From Clostridium_AI sp002297865 (GTDB lineage Bacteria > Bacillota > Clostridia > Lachnospirales > Lachnospiraceae), in assembly GCA_937903005.1 (NCBI GenBank), contig CALFNR010000066.1, positions 9,318 to 73,317 of the forward strand: DNA of 64,000 bases, read 5' to 3'. Positions within the stretch are counted from its first letter, which is position 1. Each line of letters begins with the position of its first letter. The position numbers were made by a program, and so were the translations under genes. The notes under the pieces were generated by a model. That model saw only the letters and a program-made list of their open reading frames with translations. It was not told the origin of the DNA and made no database searches. Positions 36,950 to 45,466 of the stretch are shown one piece after another.

Positions 36950-37891
36950 TCACTCCTGCAACAGTTTCGCCACATTAAGTCTTCCCCACCCCTGTTTTCC
37001 ATGAGGTTGCCCAAGGTCATCTGACGATTCCTTAAACTTCATTTTCACATCTCTAGTCGTATAATCCGGATACTGAGAAAGCAATAACGCCACTGCCCCT
37101 GAAACCATTGGTGTTGACATACTCGTTCCACTCTTCTCTGTATAATAATTTATGCCATTCTGTCGAAAACTAAAAATGTTATTCTGTCTCTTCATTGCAT
37201 TGCAACTGACAATCCTGCTTCCTGGAGCTACTACATCAGGCTTCTTAATACAAGCATTAGTAGGTCCTCTTCCAGAATAGTCTTTCATATTTTTTCCCAT
37301 CAGATCTACTGCGATATCATCATCAGATGCCCCGACTGTAATAACCTTTCTGCTAATACCTGGTGCGCCGATTGTCTTTGGATGTGGCCCACCATTGCCT
37401 GCTGCAACAACAACAACAATATCATTATCCCACACCATATTAACCGCTCTAACCAATTCTGAATCTTCACTAATTACTGATTTCGCAGTAGTACCAACAG
37501 ATATATTAACCACACGAATATTATATTTTTCTTTATTTTGTACCACCCAGTGAAGTCCCGCTACAACATTAACAATATCTCCATTTCCTTTATGATTCAA
37601 CACTTTAACTGATATTATGTCACATCCTGGCGCCACTCCACAATACGTTCCCTTAGAAGCACACCCGTCACCAGCAAGAATTCCAGATACATGTGTCCCA
37701 TGACCGTTATCATCGTACATTTTATTATTCCCATTCACAAAGTCCTGAAATGCAACAATTCTATTCTTTTTGTTTACAAAGTCTGGATGTAGTATAATTC
37801 CTGTATCCAGAATTGCAACTCCTACTCCTTGACCTAAAATGTTCTGACTATGCGCCCATTTTAAGCGGATAATATCCGAAACTCGATCCAT
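36950..37891 (-). CDS. Subtilisin-like S8 peptidase
   Basis: This compact subtilase of 313 residues has D29 (AILDTGI), H64 (GHGTHVSG), oxyanion Asn near 165 (AAGNGG) and S257 (SGTSMSTPM). It has no signal peptide and almost no prodomain, which matches intracellular AprX/ISP-type proteases. Two subtilases of different design are present in the window; this one lacks the long insertion of the Csp type at 8325-10034. It appears to be monocistronic. Confidence 0.92.
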   Translation of the reverse strand: MDRVSDIIRLKWAHSQNILGQGVGVAILDTGIILHPDFVNKKNRIVAFQDFVNGNNKMYDDNGHGTHVSGILAGDGCASKGTYCGVAPGCDIISVKVLNHKGNGDIVNVVAGLHWVVQNKEKYNIRVVNISVGTTAKSVISEDSELVRAVNMVWDNDIVVVVAAGNGGPHPKTIGAPGISRKVITVGASDDDIAVDLMGKNMKDYSGRGPTNACIKKPDVVAPGSRIVSCNAMKRQNNIFSFRQNGINYYTEKSGTSMSTPMVSGAVALLLSQYPDYTTRDVKMKFKESSDDLGQPHGKQGWGRLNVAKLLQE

Positions 37892-38005
37892 ACTGTTTTC
37901 CCCTACTCTCTAACAGACAGATTCTCCCTATTCAATATAATATGCCTAATCTTATCCTATTGTGAACATTGTAGAAGATGAAACTAAGTGTACTTTCCTA
38001 AACGG

Positions 38006-38041
38006 TAAAAGGGCTACACTCCTTGTAAAGCGTAACCCTTT
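38006..38041 (-). terminator. Intrinsic terminator of the methyltransferase gene
   Basis: A stem AAAGGGTTAC with GTAGCCCTTT is followed by TTACC on the minus strand, directly after the stop codon. Confidence 0.7.
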
Positions 38042-38048
38042 CCATCCA

Positions 38049-38570
38049 TTATTTAATCGCTTTTAGAATAATAGTATTTTGTCGATACCATGCCTTCTCA
38101 ACCCGCTGAAATCCTGACTCAAGAAGCAATGATATCTGTTTGGAAAACACATTGCTTATGCTTCCTACAATTTCATCTTCATTTGTTACATAATCTTGCT
38201 CAATGTATATGCCATCTGAGTTAAGTGCATGAAATACCTTTTTGTAGAGCGTCAGTTTATTCTTTCTGCTAAATTCATTCAAACCCATAACAGACATTGC
38301 AACATCATAACGTTTGAGCCCTAAATCAACATTAAAATAATCGCCATAAATGAGCCGAAGATGCTCTACCCTTTTTCCTGCTTTCTCCTTAAGCATCTTT
38401 CTAAGGCTCTCTTCTTCCTTAATTCCTGTCACTTCCGTTTCAGGATTGACACGCATAAACACTTCATACTCCAAACCTGTACAGCATCCTAAGTCCAACA
38501 GCTTAATAGGCCTGCCTTCTGGAAGCATTTTTGCTATCTGCGCGTAAACCTCATCTTGTGAGTACATCAT
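38049..38570 (-). CDS. Class I SAM-dependent methyltransferase
   Basis: This 173-residue enzyme has motif I LLDLGCCTGLE near 24-34, an acidic post-I region and a DVAMSVMGLNEFSRKNK motif IV-like stretch. The substrate cannot be told. It is short for the family because it begins almost directly at motif I. Start and strand are supported by AAAGGGGA about 8 nt before ATGATG. It lies 61 nt downstream of thiC on the same strand and may be read from the same transcript. Confidence 0.75.
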   Translation of the reverse strand: MMYSQDEVYAQIAKMLPEGRPIKLLDLGCCTGLEYEVFMRVNPETEVTGIKEEESLRKMLKEKAGKRVEHLRLIYGDYFNVDLGLKRYDVAMSVMGLNEFSRKNKLTLYKKVFHALNSDGIYIEQDYVTNEDEIVGSISNVFSKQISLLLESGFQRVEKAWYRQNTIILKAIK

Positions 38571-38631
38571 ATGTATCGTCCCCTTTACTCAAGCAACAAG
38601 CAAGGAAGCAGTCACTCCACCCAGTTTGTAG

Positions 38632-39936
38632 TTATTTTAACTCAACCTTTTCTCCGCTTAAAATCTTGTTTGTTGTCCTCATAGCACACATTTTACCACA
38701 CATAGAACATGTGTGTCTATCTGCTGGAGGCAAACTTTCAAAGTATTCTCTCGCCTTTTTACTATCAATGGCATAAGAGAACATCTCTTCCCAGTCAATT
38801 CGTCTTCTTGCATCACTCATCTTTTTGTCAATATCTCTTGCTCCTGGTACTCCCTTGGCAATATCTGCTGCATGAGCTGCGATCTTAGAAGCTACAATAC
38901 CTTCCCTTACATCGTTTACATCAGGTAATCTTAGATGTTCTGCTGGTGTTACATAACATAAGAAATCTGCACCATTTGCCGCTGCTATTGCACCACCAAT
39001 AGCTGACGTAATATGATCATACCCTGGGGCAATGTCTGTAACTAAAGGTCCTAATACATAGAATGGCGCATTATGACATAAACGCTTCTGCATCGTCATA
39101 TTGGCAGCTATCTCATTCATCGCCATATGACCTGGTCCTTCTACCATAACCTGAACATCTTTTTCCCATGCTCGTCTTGTTAAATCCCCTATCTCAATTA
39201 ACTCACAGATTTGTCCTGCATCCGAACTATCGTTAATAGAACCTGGTCTTAAAGCATCTCCGATACTTATAGTTACATCATATTCTCTTAAAATCTCTAA
39301 CACTTCATCGTAGTATTCAAAGAATGGATTTTCATTGCCTGTCATCTCCATCCATGCAAAAAGCAAAGAGCCTCCACGAGAAACGATATTCGTTAAACGT
39401 TTCTGTCTTTTAAATGCTTCTATTGTTCGGCGGTTAATTCCAGCATGAATTGTCTGAAAATCAACCCCTTCCTTAGCATGTGCCTCTACAACTTTTAAGA
39501 AATCTTTGGCTGTAATGTCTAATAAATCTTTTTCTAAGTAACCCACTGCATCATACATAGGAACTGTACCTATCATGGCAGGAGACATTTTCACTAATTC
39601 TTCACGGAATTTATTAGTTTTCCCATAGTTACTTAAATCCATAATCGCTTCACAGCCAAATTCTATGGCTAATTTTGCTTTTTCCATTTCAACTTCATAA
39701 TTTTTGCAGTCTCCAGATATACCCAAGTTTACATTTATTTTTGTTCGTAAACCTGAACCAATTCCTTCTGCAGATAAAGATTTGTGATTCATGTTAGCAG
39801 GAATCGCAATTTCACCTTTTGCAACCTTTCCTAACAAAATATCTGTAGCCATGTTTTCTTTCTGACATACCACTTCCATCTCCGGTGTAATAATTCCTTT
39901 TTTTGCTGCTTCCATCTGTGTTTTGTAATCTCTCAT
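38632..39936 (-). CDS. thiC: Phosphomethylpyrimidine synthase
   Basis: This 434-residue radical SAM enzyme makes HMP-phosphate from aminoimidazole ribotide for thiamine. The C-terminal cluster motif CSMCGKMC (about 413-420) is the CX2CX4C-type site of ThiC, where the radical-SAM cluster is bound. Conserved blocks include EVMVEGPGHM and PGYDHITSAIGGA. It has no N-terminal extension, as in the shorter clostridial form. It is the last recognised gene of the thi operon, 11 nt after thiD, under a TPP riboswitch. Confidence 0.95.
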   Translation of the reverse strand: MRDYKTQMEAAKKGIITPEMEVVCQKENMATDILLGKVAKGEIAIPANMNHKSLSAEGIGSGLRTKINVNLGISGDCKNYEVEMEKAKLAIEFGCEAIMDLSNYGKTNKFREELVKMSPAMIGTVPMYDAVGYLEKDLLDITAKDFLKVVEAHAKEGVDFQTIHAGINRRTIEAFKRQKRLTNIVSRGGSLLFAWMEMTGNENPFFEYYDEVLEILREYDVTISIGDALRPGSINDSSDAGQICELIEIGDLTRRAWEKDVQVMVEGPGHMAMNEIAANMTMQKRLCHNAPFYVLGPLVTDIAPGYDHITSAIGGAIAAANGADFLCYVTPAEHLRLPDVNDVREGIVASKIAAHAADIAKGVPGARDIDKKMSDARRRIDWEEMFSYAIDSKKAREYFESLPPADRHTCSMCGKMCAMRTTNKILSGEKVELK

Positions 39937-39947
39937 TTTTCATCCTC

Positions 39948-40736
39948 CTAATTATGAAACCATTTATAAAAATGATTGGTAGGTCCATGACCATGGCCTA
40001 TTGGTGTTGTGTATAATATTGCATTCGTCACATAATCTTTACCTTGTTTTACTGCCTGTTCTAAAGATAATCCATTGGCAAGATTAGCTGCAATTGCAGA
40101 AGACAATGTACATCCTGTCCCATGCGTATTTTTTGAATCAATTCTTTTTCCCGTTAAACAATAAAATTTGGTACCGTCATATAATACATCTGTTGGGTCT
40201 CCTTCAAAATGTCCTCCCTTTACCAAGACATTTTGGGCACCTAGCCTGTGAATCAATTCACATGCTTTTTTCATATCTTCTATGGAATTGATGTCCATCT
40301 TTAATATTTCACTAGCCTCCGGTATGTTAGGCGTCAACAGATAGGACAACGGAATCATTTCTTTTACTAAAGCTTCGTGTGCTTCTGGCTGCATTAGAGC
40401 ACAGCCACCTTTGGCAATCATCACGGGGTCAATTACTGCATTTTTCACCTGATACTGTTTTAACTTCTCTGCTACTGCATGGATAACCTGTTCATTGGAA
40501 AGCATCCCCACTTTAACTGCATCTGGCTCTATATCCGTAAATACTGCATCTAGCTGATCTTCTATTATATTGATTGGCACATTATGTATGGATGTAACCT
40601 TACATGTATTCTCAGCAACTACTGAAGTAATAACGCTCATTCCATAAGTTCCATGTGCTGAAAATGTTTTTAAATCGGCTTGTATTCCTGCCCCGCCACT
40701 ACAGTCACTGCCTGCTATTGTTAATACTTTTTTCAT
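39948..40736 (-). CDS. thiD: Hydroxymethylpyrimidine (phosphate) kinase
   Basis: This ribokinase-fold enzyme of 262 residues phosphorylates HMP and HMP-P. GSDCSGGAGIQADLKTF (8-24) is the substrate-binding motif and GTGCTLSSAIAA near 209-220 is the anion hole with the catalytic Cys/Asp region. It abuts thiE with no intervening base, so the two are translationally coupled, and precedes thiC by 11 nt. Confidence 0.95.
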   Translation of the reverse strand: MKKVLTIAGSDCSGGAGIQADLKTFSAHGTYGMSVITSVVAENTCKVTSIHNVPINIIEDQLDAVFTDIEPDAVKVGMLSNEQVIHAVAEKLKQYQVKNAVIDPVMIAKGGCALMQPEAHEALVKEMIPLSYLLTPNIPEASEILKMDINSIEDMKKACELIHRLGAQNVLVKGGHFEGDPTDVLYDGTKFYCLTGKRIDSKNTHGTGCTLSSAIAANLANGLSLEQAVKQGKDYVTNAILYTTPIGHGHGPTNHFYKWFHN

Positions 40737-41381
40737 CTATTTTATTGCTCCTACTAATTGCTTTAAATTACGTGCTGCTTCTTCAATGTCTGGCTTGCTT
40801 ATAATTGCAGAAACTACAGCTACGCCATCAATTCCCGTTCCTTTAAAATCCGAGATATTGTTTTCATTCACTCCACCAATTACCACGATAGGAATTGGTA
40901 CACTGTTTCTTATCTTAACCAGTTCTTCCATTGTAATGACCTTAGCATCCTTTTTGGTACTAGTCGCATACATCGCACCTACTCCTAAATAATCTGCTCC
41001 ATCTTCATATGCTTTCACTGCAAGTTCTGAATTTCTTGCTGAAACACCTATGATTTTGTCTTTTCCGAGAATCTTTCTGACAACTTTTGCAGGCAAGTCA
41101 CTTTGCCCCACGTGAACACCTTCCGCATCCACTGCAAGCGCAATATCCACACGATCATTTATAATCAGTGGAATGTTGTATTTTTCAGTAATTTTTTTAA
41201 CAGAAACTGCCGTCTCATAAAACTCCTTTGAAGAGCAGTTCTTTTCTCTTAACTGCATCAAAGTTGCACCACCTTTAATTGCCTCTTCTACGGCTTCTTC
41301 CAGTGTCTGTGTACTCATTAAATCTCTATCTGTACAAAGATAAACTGAGTAGTCTGTCTGTTTCTTATCAAAGTTCTTCAA
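40737..41381 (-). CDS. thiE: Thiamine-phosphate synthase
   Basis: This TIM-barrel enzyme of 214 residues joins HMP-PP and thiazole phosphate to thiamine phosphate. Motifs are MQLREKN, INDRVDIALAVDAEGVHVGQSDLP and GVGAMYATSTKKDA. Translation starts at TTG, 10 nt after AAGGAG. The start overlaps the end of a decayed thiM frame, whose stop codon lies at 41368-41370, as expected for an ancestral thiM-thiE pair. Confidence 0.94.
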   Translation of the reverse strand: MKNFDKKQTDYSVYLCTDRDLMSTQTLEEAVEEAIKGGATLMQLREKNCSSKEFYETAVSVKKITEKYNIPLIINDRVDIALAVDAEGVHVGQSDLPAKVVRKILGKDKIIGVSARNSELAVKAYEDGADYLGVGAMYATSTKKDAKVITMEELVKIRNSVPIPIVVIGGVNENNISDFKGTGIDGVAVVSAIISKPDIEEAARNLKQLVGAIK

Positions 41382-41600
41382 TTCTTGCCATCTCCTTTAA
41401 CTTTGTTACGTTTATGGTACTCAACGCATCGAATATACCAATGTGAAAGCTTCCTAATCCATACTTTCCAGTTGTGTTCCACTATGAATCTTTACAATTT
41501 TAGCCCCATTGCCAATCACATCAATTGCTCCTGTAATAGCAGCAGTGCAAGTTTACATGTAATCCTGCCAGGTAAGACACTTCTGATATATTTCCTCGAA
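41368..41600 (-). pseudogene. thiM: Decayed thiM (hydroxyethylthiazole kinase)
   Basis: Three fragments in shifted frames match successive parts of ThiM: IRGNISEVSYLAG (the RGNxSEI box), AAITGAIDVIGNGAKI (the AxTGxxDxI box), and GSFHIGIFDALSTINVTKL (the C-terminus, ending in ARIEEL). The blocks between them, including the GTGC catalytic region, are missing, and stops and frameshifts separate the fragments. It is therefore a non-functional remnant, lying between the riboswitch terminator and thiE. The loss would remove salvage of hydroxyethylthiazole. The identification is from recalled family motifs. Confidence 0.7.
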
Positions 41601-41601
41601 T

Positions 41602-41630
41602 AAAAAAATCGCCACCCGTTAAGGTGACGA
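41602..41630 (-). terminator. Intrinsic terminator of the TPP riboswitch
   Basis: A stem TCGTCACC/GGGTGGCGA with one G-T pair is followed by seven T residues. It lies about 40 nt downstream of the aptamer and before the first thi coding sequence, as expected for transcription attenuation by TPP. Confidence 0.85.
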
Positions 41631-41665
41631 TGATATATTTTTAATCTATTCTCTTTAATTAACTA

Positions 41666-41747
41666 TATATTTGCTCCCTACGGCAGTATTAACTGACAGG
41701 TTCAAAGGGTCAGGTTTTACCTTCTCAACGATAACGTCCCCCTGCAT
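41666..41747 (-). promoter_or_regulatory. TPP riboswitch (THI element)
   Basis: The minus strand carries the conserved blocks in order: GGGGGACG, TTGAGAAGG, ACCCTTTGAACCTG, and AATACTGCCGTAGGGA. These match the thi-box consensus (CUGAGA, ACCCUUUGAACCUG, UAAUGCC-GCGUAGGGA). It lies in the 5' leader of the thi operon, followed by a terminator, so high TPP would stop transcription. Confidence 0.95.
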
Positions 41748-41776
41748 AAATCTTATTAAGTTCTATTAACGTTTCC

Positions 41777-41804
41777 ATTATAACATTATGAAAGAAAATG
41801 TCAA
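41777..41804 (-). promoter_or_regulatory. Promoter of the thiamine operon
   Basis: On the minus strand TTGACA (41799-41804) and TATAAT (41777-41782) are 16 nt apart, both consensus hexamers. The -35 overlaps the end of the DUF188 gene. The expected start near 41770 puts the TPP aptamer at the 5' end of the transcript. Confidence 0.85.
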
Positions 41805-42250
41805 ATATTTTGTGCCTGTTCAACAAGTCTGCGAAAAGAAGATTCAAATCGTTCATCATCTTCTTTCGTTCGTTTCCTCGGACCCTTACCATGAAACCGT
41901 TTGTTAGACTTTCGCTGTACCTTAGACAAATGCCGTTCAAACAACATTTGATCCATGTTGCTGTCATTGTATATTTTTCCACTTGGATGGATTGCGAAAC
42001 CTTTCTTACCAAGTGCCATCGCAGCAACTCCATAATCCTGAGTTACTGCAATATCGCCTCCCTGAAGTCTGTTGATAAGTGCAAAATCCACTGCATCTGC
42101 TCCTTGACCAATCACTAATACTTCACCGTAATCTGAACTTAAAATATGATTCGAATCCACTAAAAACAATAGCGCTATTCCATATTCTTTTGCCACTTTT
42201 TCAATAATTGCATTGCAAGGACATGCATCCGCATCAACTAAAATCTTCAT
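41801..42250 (-). CDS. DUF188 protein (YaiI/YqxD family)
   Basis: This 149-residue protein has the family hallmark MKILVDADACPCNAI at the N-terminus (PIN-like, metal-binding aspartates D6/D8), GQGADAVDFALINR and the TQDYGVAAMALGKKG motif. A basic tail with HGKGPRKRTKEDD is typical. The biochemical role is not known; a PIN-like nuclease role is often suggested. It follows the MBL-like remnant by 17 nt. Confidence 0.92.
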   Translation of the reverse strand: MKILVDADACPCNAIIEKVAKEYGIALLFLVDSNHILSSDYGEVLVIGQGADAVDFALINRLQGGDIAVTQDYGVAAMALGKKGFAIHPSGKIYNDSNMDQMLFERHLSKVQRKSNKRFHGKGPRKRTKEDDERFESSFRRLVEQAQNI

Positions 42251-42267
42251 ATACTAAACTCCTGTCA

Positions 42268-42585
42268 TTAAATCGTAATTTCCTCACCTTGAGAAAAATA
42301 TGTAATCTGGCTCTTCAGATTGGTATCAAGCTCCTTTAGAGCTTCCTTCCCATTTAATCTGGAAGTATAAAAATGACAATTGCCAGATTTCAAATCTTTC
42401 ATAACTTCATTTATCTGCTGTGCGTTCTCTTCATATTTTAGCGCTTCTTCCAGTAAAAGAAATCCTGCAAAGACATGGTGGATTTTTGTATTCGTAATAC
42501 TCTCAACCTTATGAATCACATTTGCCACTCCATAGCTGGTGTTTCCAACAAATAAAAAGTTCTTACCTGCCTCTTGTATCAACAT
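42268..42585 (-). CDS. C-terminal MBL-fold remnant without metal ligands
   Basis: These 105 residues align with the end of COG1237-type metallo-beta-lactamase-fold hydrolases. But VGCSHSG reads VGNTSYG, GGFHL reads AGFLL, and the HCTG metal motif reads TSRLNG. The N-terminal HxHxDH half is absent. All usual zinc ligands are therefore lost. A strong GGAGG site at 42602-42606 lies 15 nt before this ATG; a nearer ATG (42596) would give only a 5-residue peptide in another frame. It may be a degraded gene or a repurposed small protein. Confidence 0.55.
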   Translation of the reverse strand: MLIQEAGKNFLFVGNTSYGVANVIHKVESITNTKIHHVFAGFLLLEEALKYEENAQQINEVMKDLKSGNCHFYTSRLNGKEALKELDTNLKSQITYFSQGEEITI

Positions 42586-42638
42586 ATACTGCTCATAATA
42601 CCTCCTTGTCTTTCTATTTATTTAATCTTAACACTATT

Positions 42639-44459
42639 TTATTTTAATGCAATGGTTTTCTCTCCATCCTTTTTAGGAAATGCACAGAAACTTGGTTCAA
42701 CCATTTGTGCAATTTTATTCTGTACCATATCCGTATTCTTGATGGTTTCAATTCCTCCTGTTGGCAATGCAAAACGTAAGAACGGTATAACCTGGTCTAG
42801 AATTTTTGCTGGATCTGGAACCTCACAAGTCTTTACTATTATGCATCCATCTTGAAAATAGAACCGCATGACACGGCAATTAGTTGTTTCCAAGTATCCA
42901 ATCTGTAATTTCAAAACTGGAACATCATCTTCTGTCTTTGTAAGTTGCCCCCAAGCAGATATCTGATAATACTCTTCATGTACGTTTAATACCGAATATA
43001 TGGGCTGTTTAAAGCCAATTGGAATTTTCCATTTCATTTCATGTTCTTCTATATTAAGAACCAATTGATTTTTTTCTTTTTGAAATGAAAAACTGGTAAT
43101 TCCCTGTGAAAAATTATTCTGTATGGTCTGAACAAATAATGGCACAATGCTTGCATGTGTTTCTTCAGCCTCATAAACATCATAAGAGATATTTTCTATT
43201 CCATCCGGCAAATCTCTTAAAATCTCTGCAAATCTATTTTTTCTTTTCGTTAAAAACCTTCCCCAACCTGATTGTTTTCTTTTCACGTTTTGCTTTATCG
43301 CAAACTCCTTTTGAAACGACAGAGTAGCTAAGTAGTTCTTAAGTTCCCCATATTGTACAGGATTGGGAGGAAGTGTCTTAGATGGTCTAAACATATCAGA
43401 TGCAAAAAAACGCTCTACAACATCCAAAAGACTACTATTTACAAACATATCTACATTGCTGGAAAGAATAGAGATAACCATATTCAGATCTGGCATGACT
43501 ATCACATTCTGACCAAGAATTCCATTAAAAATAACAGAATTCCTTCTTTTCCCTATCCAAACCTGATAGCCATAACCATAATGGTTCATCCATATTGGAG
43601 TATCCATGTGTTTCGTAGTCATTTGCTTAATCCAACCTTGAGAGACAATCTGCTTCCCATTCCATTTGCCTTTATTTAAGAATAACTGTCCTAACTTCGT
43701 TCTGTCTTCTAATGTAATATACAGTCCCCAGCCGCCTTTTACAATATGCTCTGGACTTAGTTCCCAATGAACATTATCAATGCCCATTGGCTCAAATACT
43801 CTTTTTTGCAAAAACTGGGTTACACTCTGATTCGTTTTTTCTTGAATGATTGCTGACAGCATATACGTATTCATACTATTATATGCAAACTCTCTTCCTG
43901 GCTCAAATGAAGTCTGCGCATCTAAAAAGCTTTTTGTCCATTCTGTATCTATAATCGATCCGATTTCATTAAACGTTACTCCTGATGACATCATAAGCAA
44001 GTTACGAATTGTAATATTTTTTTGCTGAAATACTTTCATAAAACGATTTTCTTTGCCAAATATGGACGCAATGGTATCATCCAGTCCAAACCAGCCTTCG
44101 TCTATGGCGATACCAACTGCTAGTCCAATTAAGCTTTTACATAGAGAATGGGTAACTCTCCAAGTATCTAAATCGTATGGCTTATAGGCTCCTTCTAAAA
44201 TAACCGCACCATTTCTTGCAATCATGATTCCCTGGGTATGGATGGAATCCTCTTTTTGCAGTTCCTCTAAAAAATTCTTTAAATACTGTGAGGAAATTCC
44301 TTGTTCCTCTGGTGTGGTTCTTGGAAATGGCTGCTTATTCTTTTGTTTCTTAAATTTTGCTTTCTGTGGTACATAATCAATATATGCAATTTTATTTAGA
44401 TTTCCATTTACAATTTTACTTAATAAATCTAATGTTCTTACCTGTAATTTTATGTTCAT
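42639..44459 (-). CDS. Serine hydrolase, beta-lactamase class C family
   Basis: The 606-residue protein has a penicillin-binding/beta-lactamase-like domain at about 45-350. The nucleophile motif SLCK (S105, K108) is in THSLCKSLIG, and the Y-x-N motif is at Y193-N-S. There is a GWGLYITLEDRTKLGQLF block downstream. A C-terminal region of about 200 residues follows, probably a ligand-binding strand domain. No signal peptide is visible. It could be an esterase or a peptidase; antibiotic resistance is not implied. It stands 53 nt upstream of the MBL remnant on the same strand. Confidence 0.82.
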   Translation of the reverse strand: MNIKLQVRTLDLLSKIVNGNLNKIAYIDYVPQKAKFKKQKNKQPFPRTTPEEQGISSQYLKNFLEELQKEDSIHTQGIMIARNGAVILEGAYKPYDLDTWRVTHSLCKSLIGLAVGIAIDEGWFGLDDTIASIFGKENRFMKVFQQKNITIRNLLMMSSGVTFNEIGSIIDTEWTKSFLDAQTSFEPGREFAYNSMNTYMLSAIIQEKTNQSVTQFLQKRVFEPMGIDNVHWELSPEHIVKGGWGLYITLEDRTKLGQLFLNKGKWNGKQIVSQGWIKQMTTKHMDTPIWMNHYGYGYQVWIGKRRNSVIFNGILGQNVIVMPDLNMVISILSSNVDMFVNSSLLDVVERFFASDMFRPSKTLPPNPVQYGELKNYLATLSFQKEFAIKQNVKRKQSGWGRFLTKRKNRFAEILRDLPDGIENISYDVYEAEETHASIVPLFVQTIQNNFSQGITSFSFQKEKNQLVLNIEEHEMKWKIPIGFKQPIYSVLNVHEEYYQISAWGQLTKTEDDVPVLKLQIGYLETTNCRVMRFYFQDGCIIVKTCEVPDPAKILDQVIPFLRFALPTGGIETIKNTDMVQNKIAQMVEPSFCAFPKKDGEKTIALK

Positions 44460-44751
44460 CGTAATCCCTCATTGTCTTTTCTCTATACATAATTATGTAA
44501 TAAGTATATCTAATCTTTAGTAGATAACACATGTCCTTGGGATAAGATTCTTCCCTCGACCATTATCTCATTTCACTTATTATACAATAATTTTTTATGT
44601 AATCCTATATGCGAATTACGTTTCCTGTGGATTTGTCAGATTATAAATTTTTTTGAAGATCGGATTTTTTCTGTTTTTTTTATTTCTTGGGAAAGCAAAC
44701 AAGCAGTACCACATAATATATGAGTGTAAAAGATTTTAGGAGGATTTAAGT

Positions 44752-45000
44752 ATGAGTGATTTAGCAGCTACAAGTTGTGGTGGCGGATGTAATAGTTGTG
44801 ATGGAGGTTCAGGATGCAGTTGTATTATCTGGATCATCCTTATCCTTTGCTGCTGTGGTGGCAACAATGGTTTTGGCGGATTTGGCTGCGGTAATGGTTG
44901 CGGTGGCGACGATTGCAGTTGCATTATCTGGATTTTACTTATCCTTTGCTGCTGTGGTGGCAACAATTGCTTTGGCGGATGTGGAAATTCCTGCTGCTAA
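44752..45000 (+). CDS. Cysteine/glycine-rich small protein, chorion class HCB-like
   Basis: This 82-residue protein contains 19 cysteines. A unit CSCIIWI-LILCCCGGNN is present twice (residues 22-43 and 55-76), spaced 33 residues, and the DNA copies are nearly identical, so the duplication is recent. Each unit has a short hydrophobic helix with Trp. AGGAGG is 8 nt before the ATG. Similar Lachnospiraceae proteins are annotated 'chorion class high-cysteine HCB protein 13'; their role is unknown. It ends in a double Cys and is followed by a strong terminator. Confidence 0.7.
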   Translation: MSDLAATSCGGGCNSCDGGSGCSCIIWIILILCCCGGNNGFGGFGCGNGCGGDDCSCIIWILLILCCCGGNNCFGGCGNSCC

Positions 45001-45020
45001 TTTTATCTGTAAGTCTCATA

Positions 45021-45050
45021 GGCGGCGTTGCATGTCAACGCCGTTTTCTT
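45021..45050 (+). terminator. Intrinsic terminator of the cysteine-rich gene
   Basis: An 8-bp GC-rich stem CGGCGTTG/CAACGCCG with a 5-nt loop is followed by TTTTCTT, 20 nt past the stop codon. Confidence 0.85.
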
Positions 45051-45103
45051 ATTTCTTTTACTTCGAATATATAAATGTGGTGGCATTTACTCTCATAGAC
45101 GAC

Positions 45104-45238
45104 CTAATTTCTATTACTATTCTTTTCCTTATTCAGACAATTCATACACTCCTCATCAATTTCATAAATGGTATTTTCTTCGATAATAAGTCCTTTTTCG
45201 GTAGTGGTTTCCAATGTAGTTATTACTCCTTTATTCAT
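45104..45238 (-). CDS. Small 44-residue ORF with strong ribosome binding site
   Basis: On the minus strand an ATG at 45238 follows GGAGG by about 7 nt. The frame is open for 44 residues and ends in TAG. The peptide is acidic in the middle, has a CMNC motif near residues 31-34, and a polar end. It has no family. It lies between the cysteine-rich protein and aroC. Coding potential is supported only by the ribosome binding site and a plausible composition. Confidence 0.45.
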   Translation of the reverse strand: MNKGVITTLETTTEKGLIIEENTIYEIDEECMNCLNKEKNSNRN

Positions 45239-45466
45239 AACGAATCCTCCAATCTGATACATTTACTTGCGGCAATGCAGTAAATTTATCTTGCAACATT
45301 ATGAATGTTAATCGTCTAAAACAACTTTCATAATTTATTATATGACACAATTCTACAAGTGTTCTCTCTTTATTCCCTAATCTTGAAACTACATTCTTGC
45401 AACTCATACTATTATCCTCTATAATGAAAATCATATTACATACTACTGAGAAAATGAGGTGTTTAC

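Noticed and set aside
41725..42033. Minus-strand 102-codon frame overlapping DUF188
   Set aside because: It is out of frame with the well-conserved DUF188 protein and runs into the thi promoter and riboswitch.
44777..45283. Plus-strand 168-codon frame over the cysteine-rich gene
   Set aside because: It is an alternate frame of the duplicated Cys module that then runs through the terminator, with no ribosome binding site.
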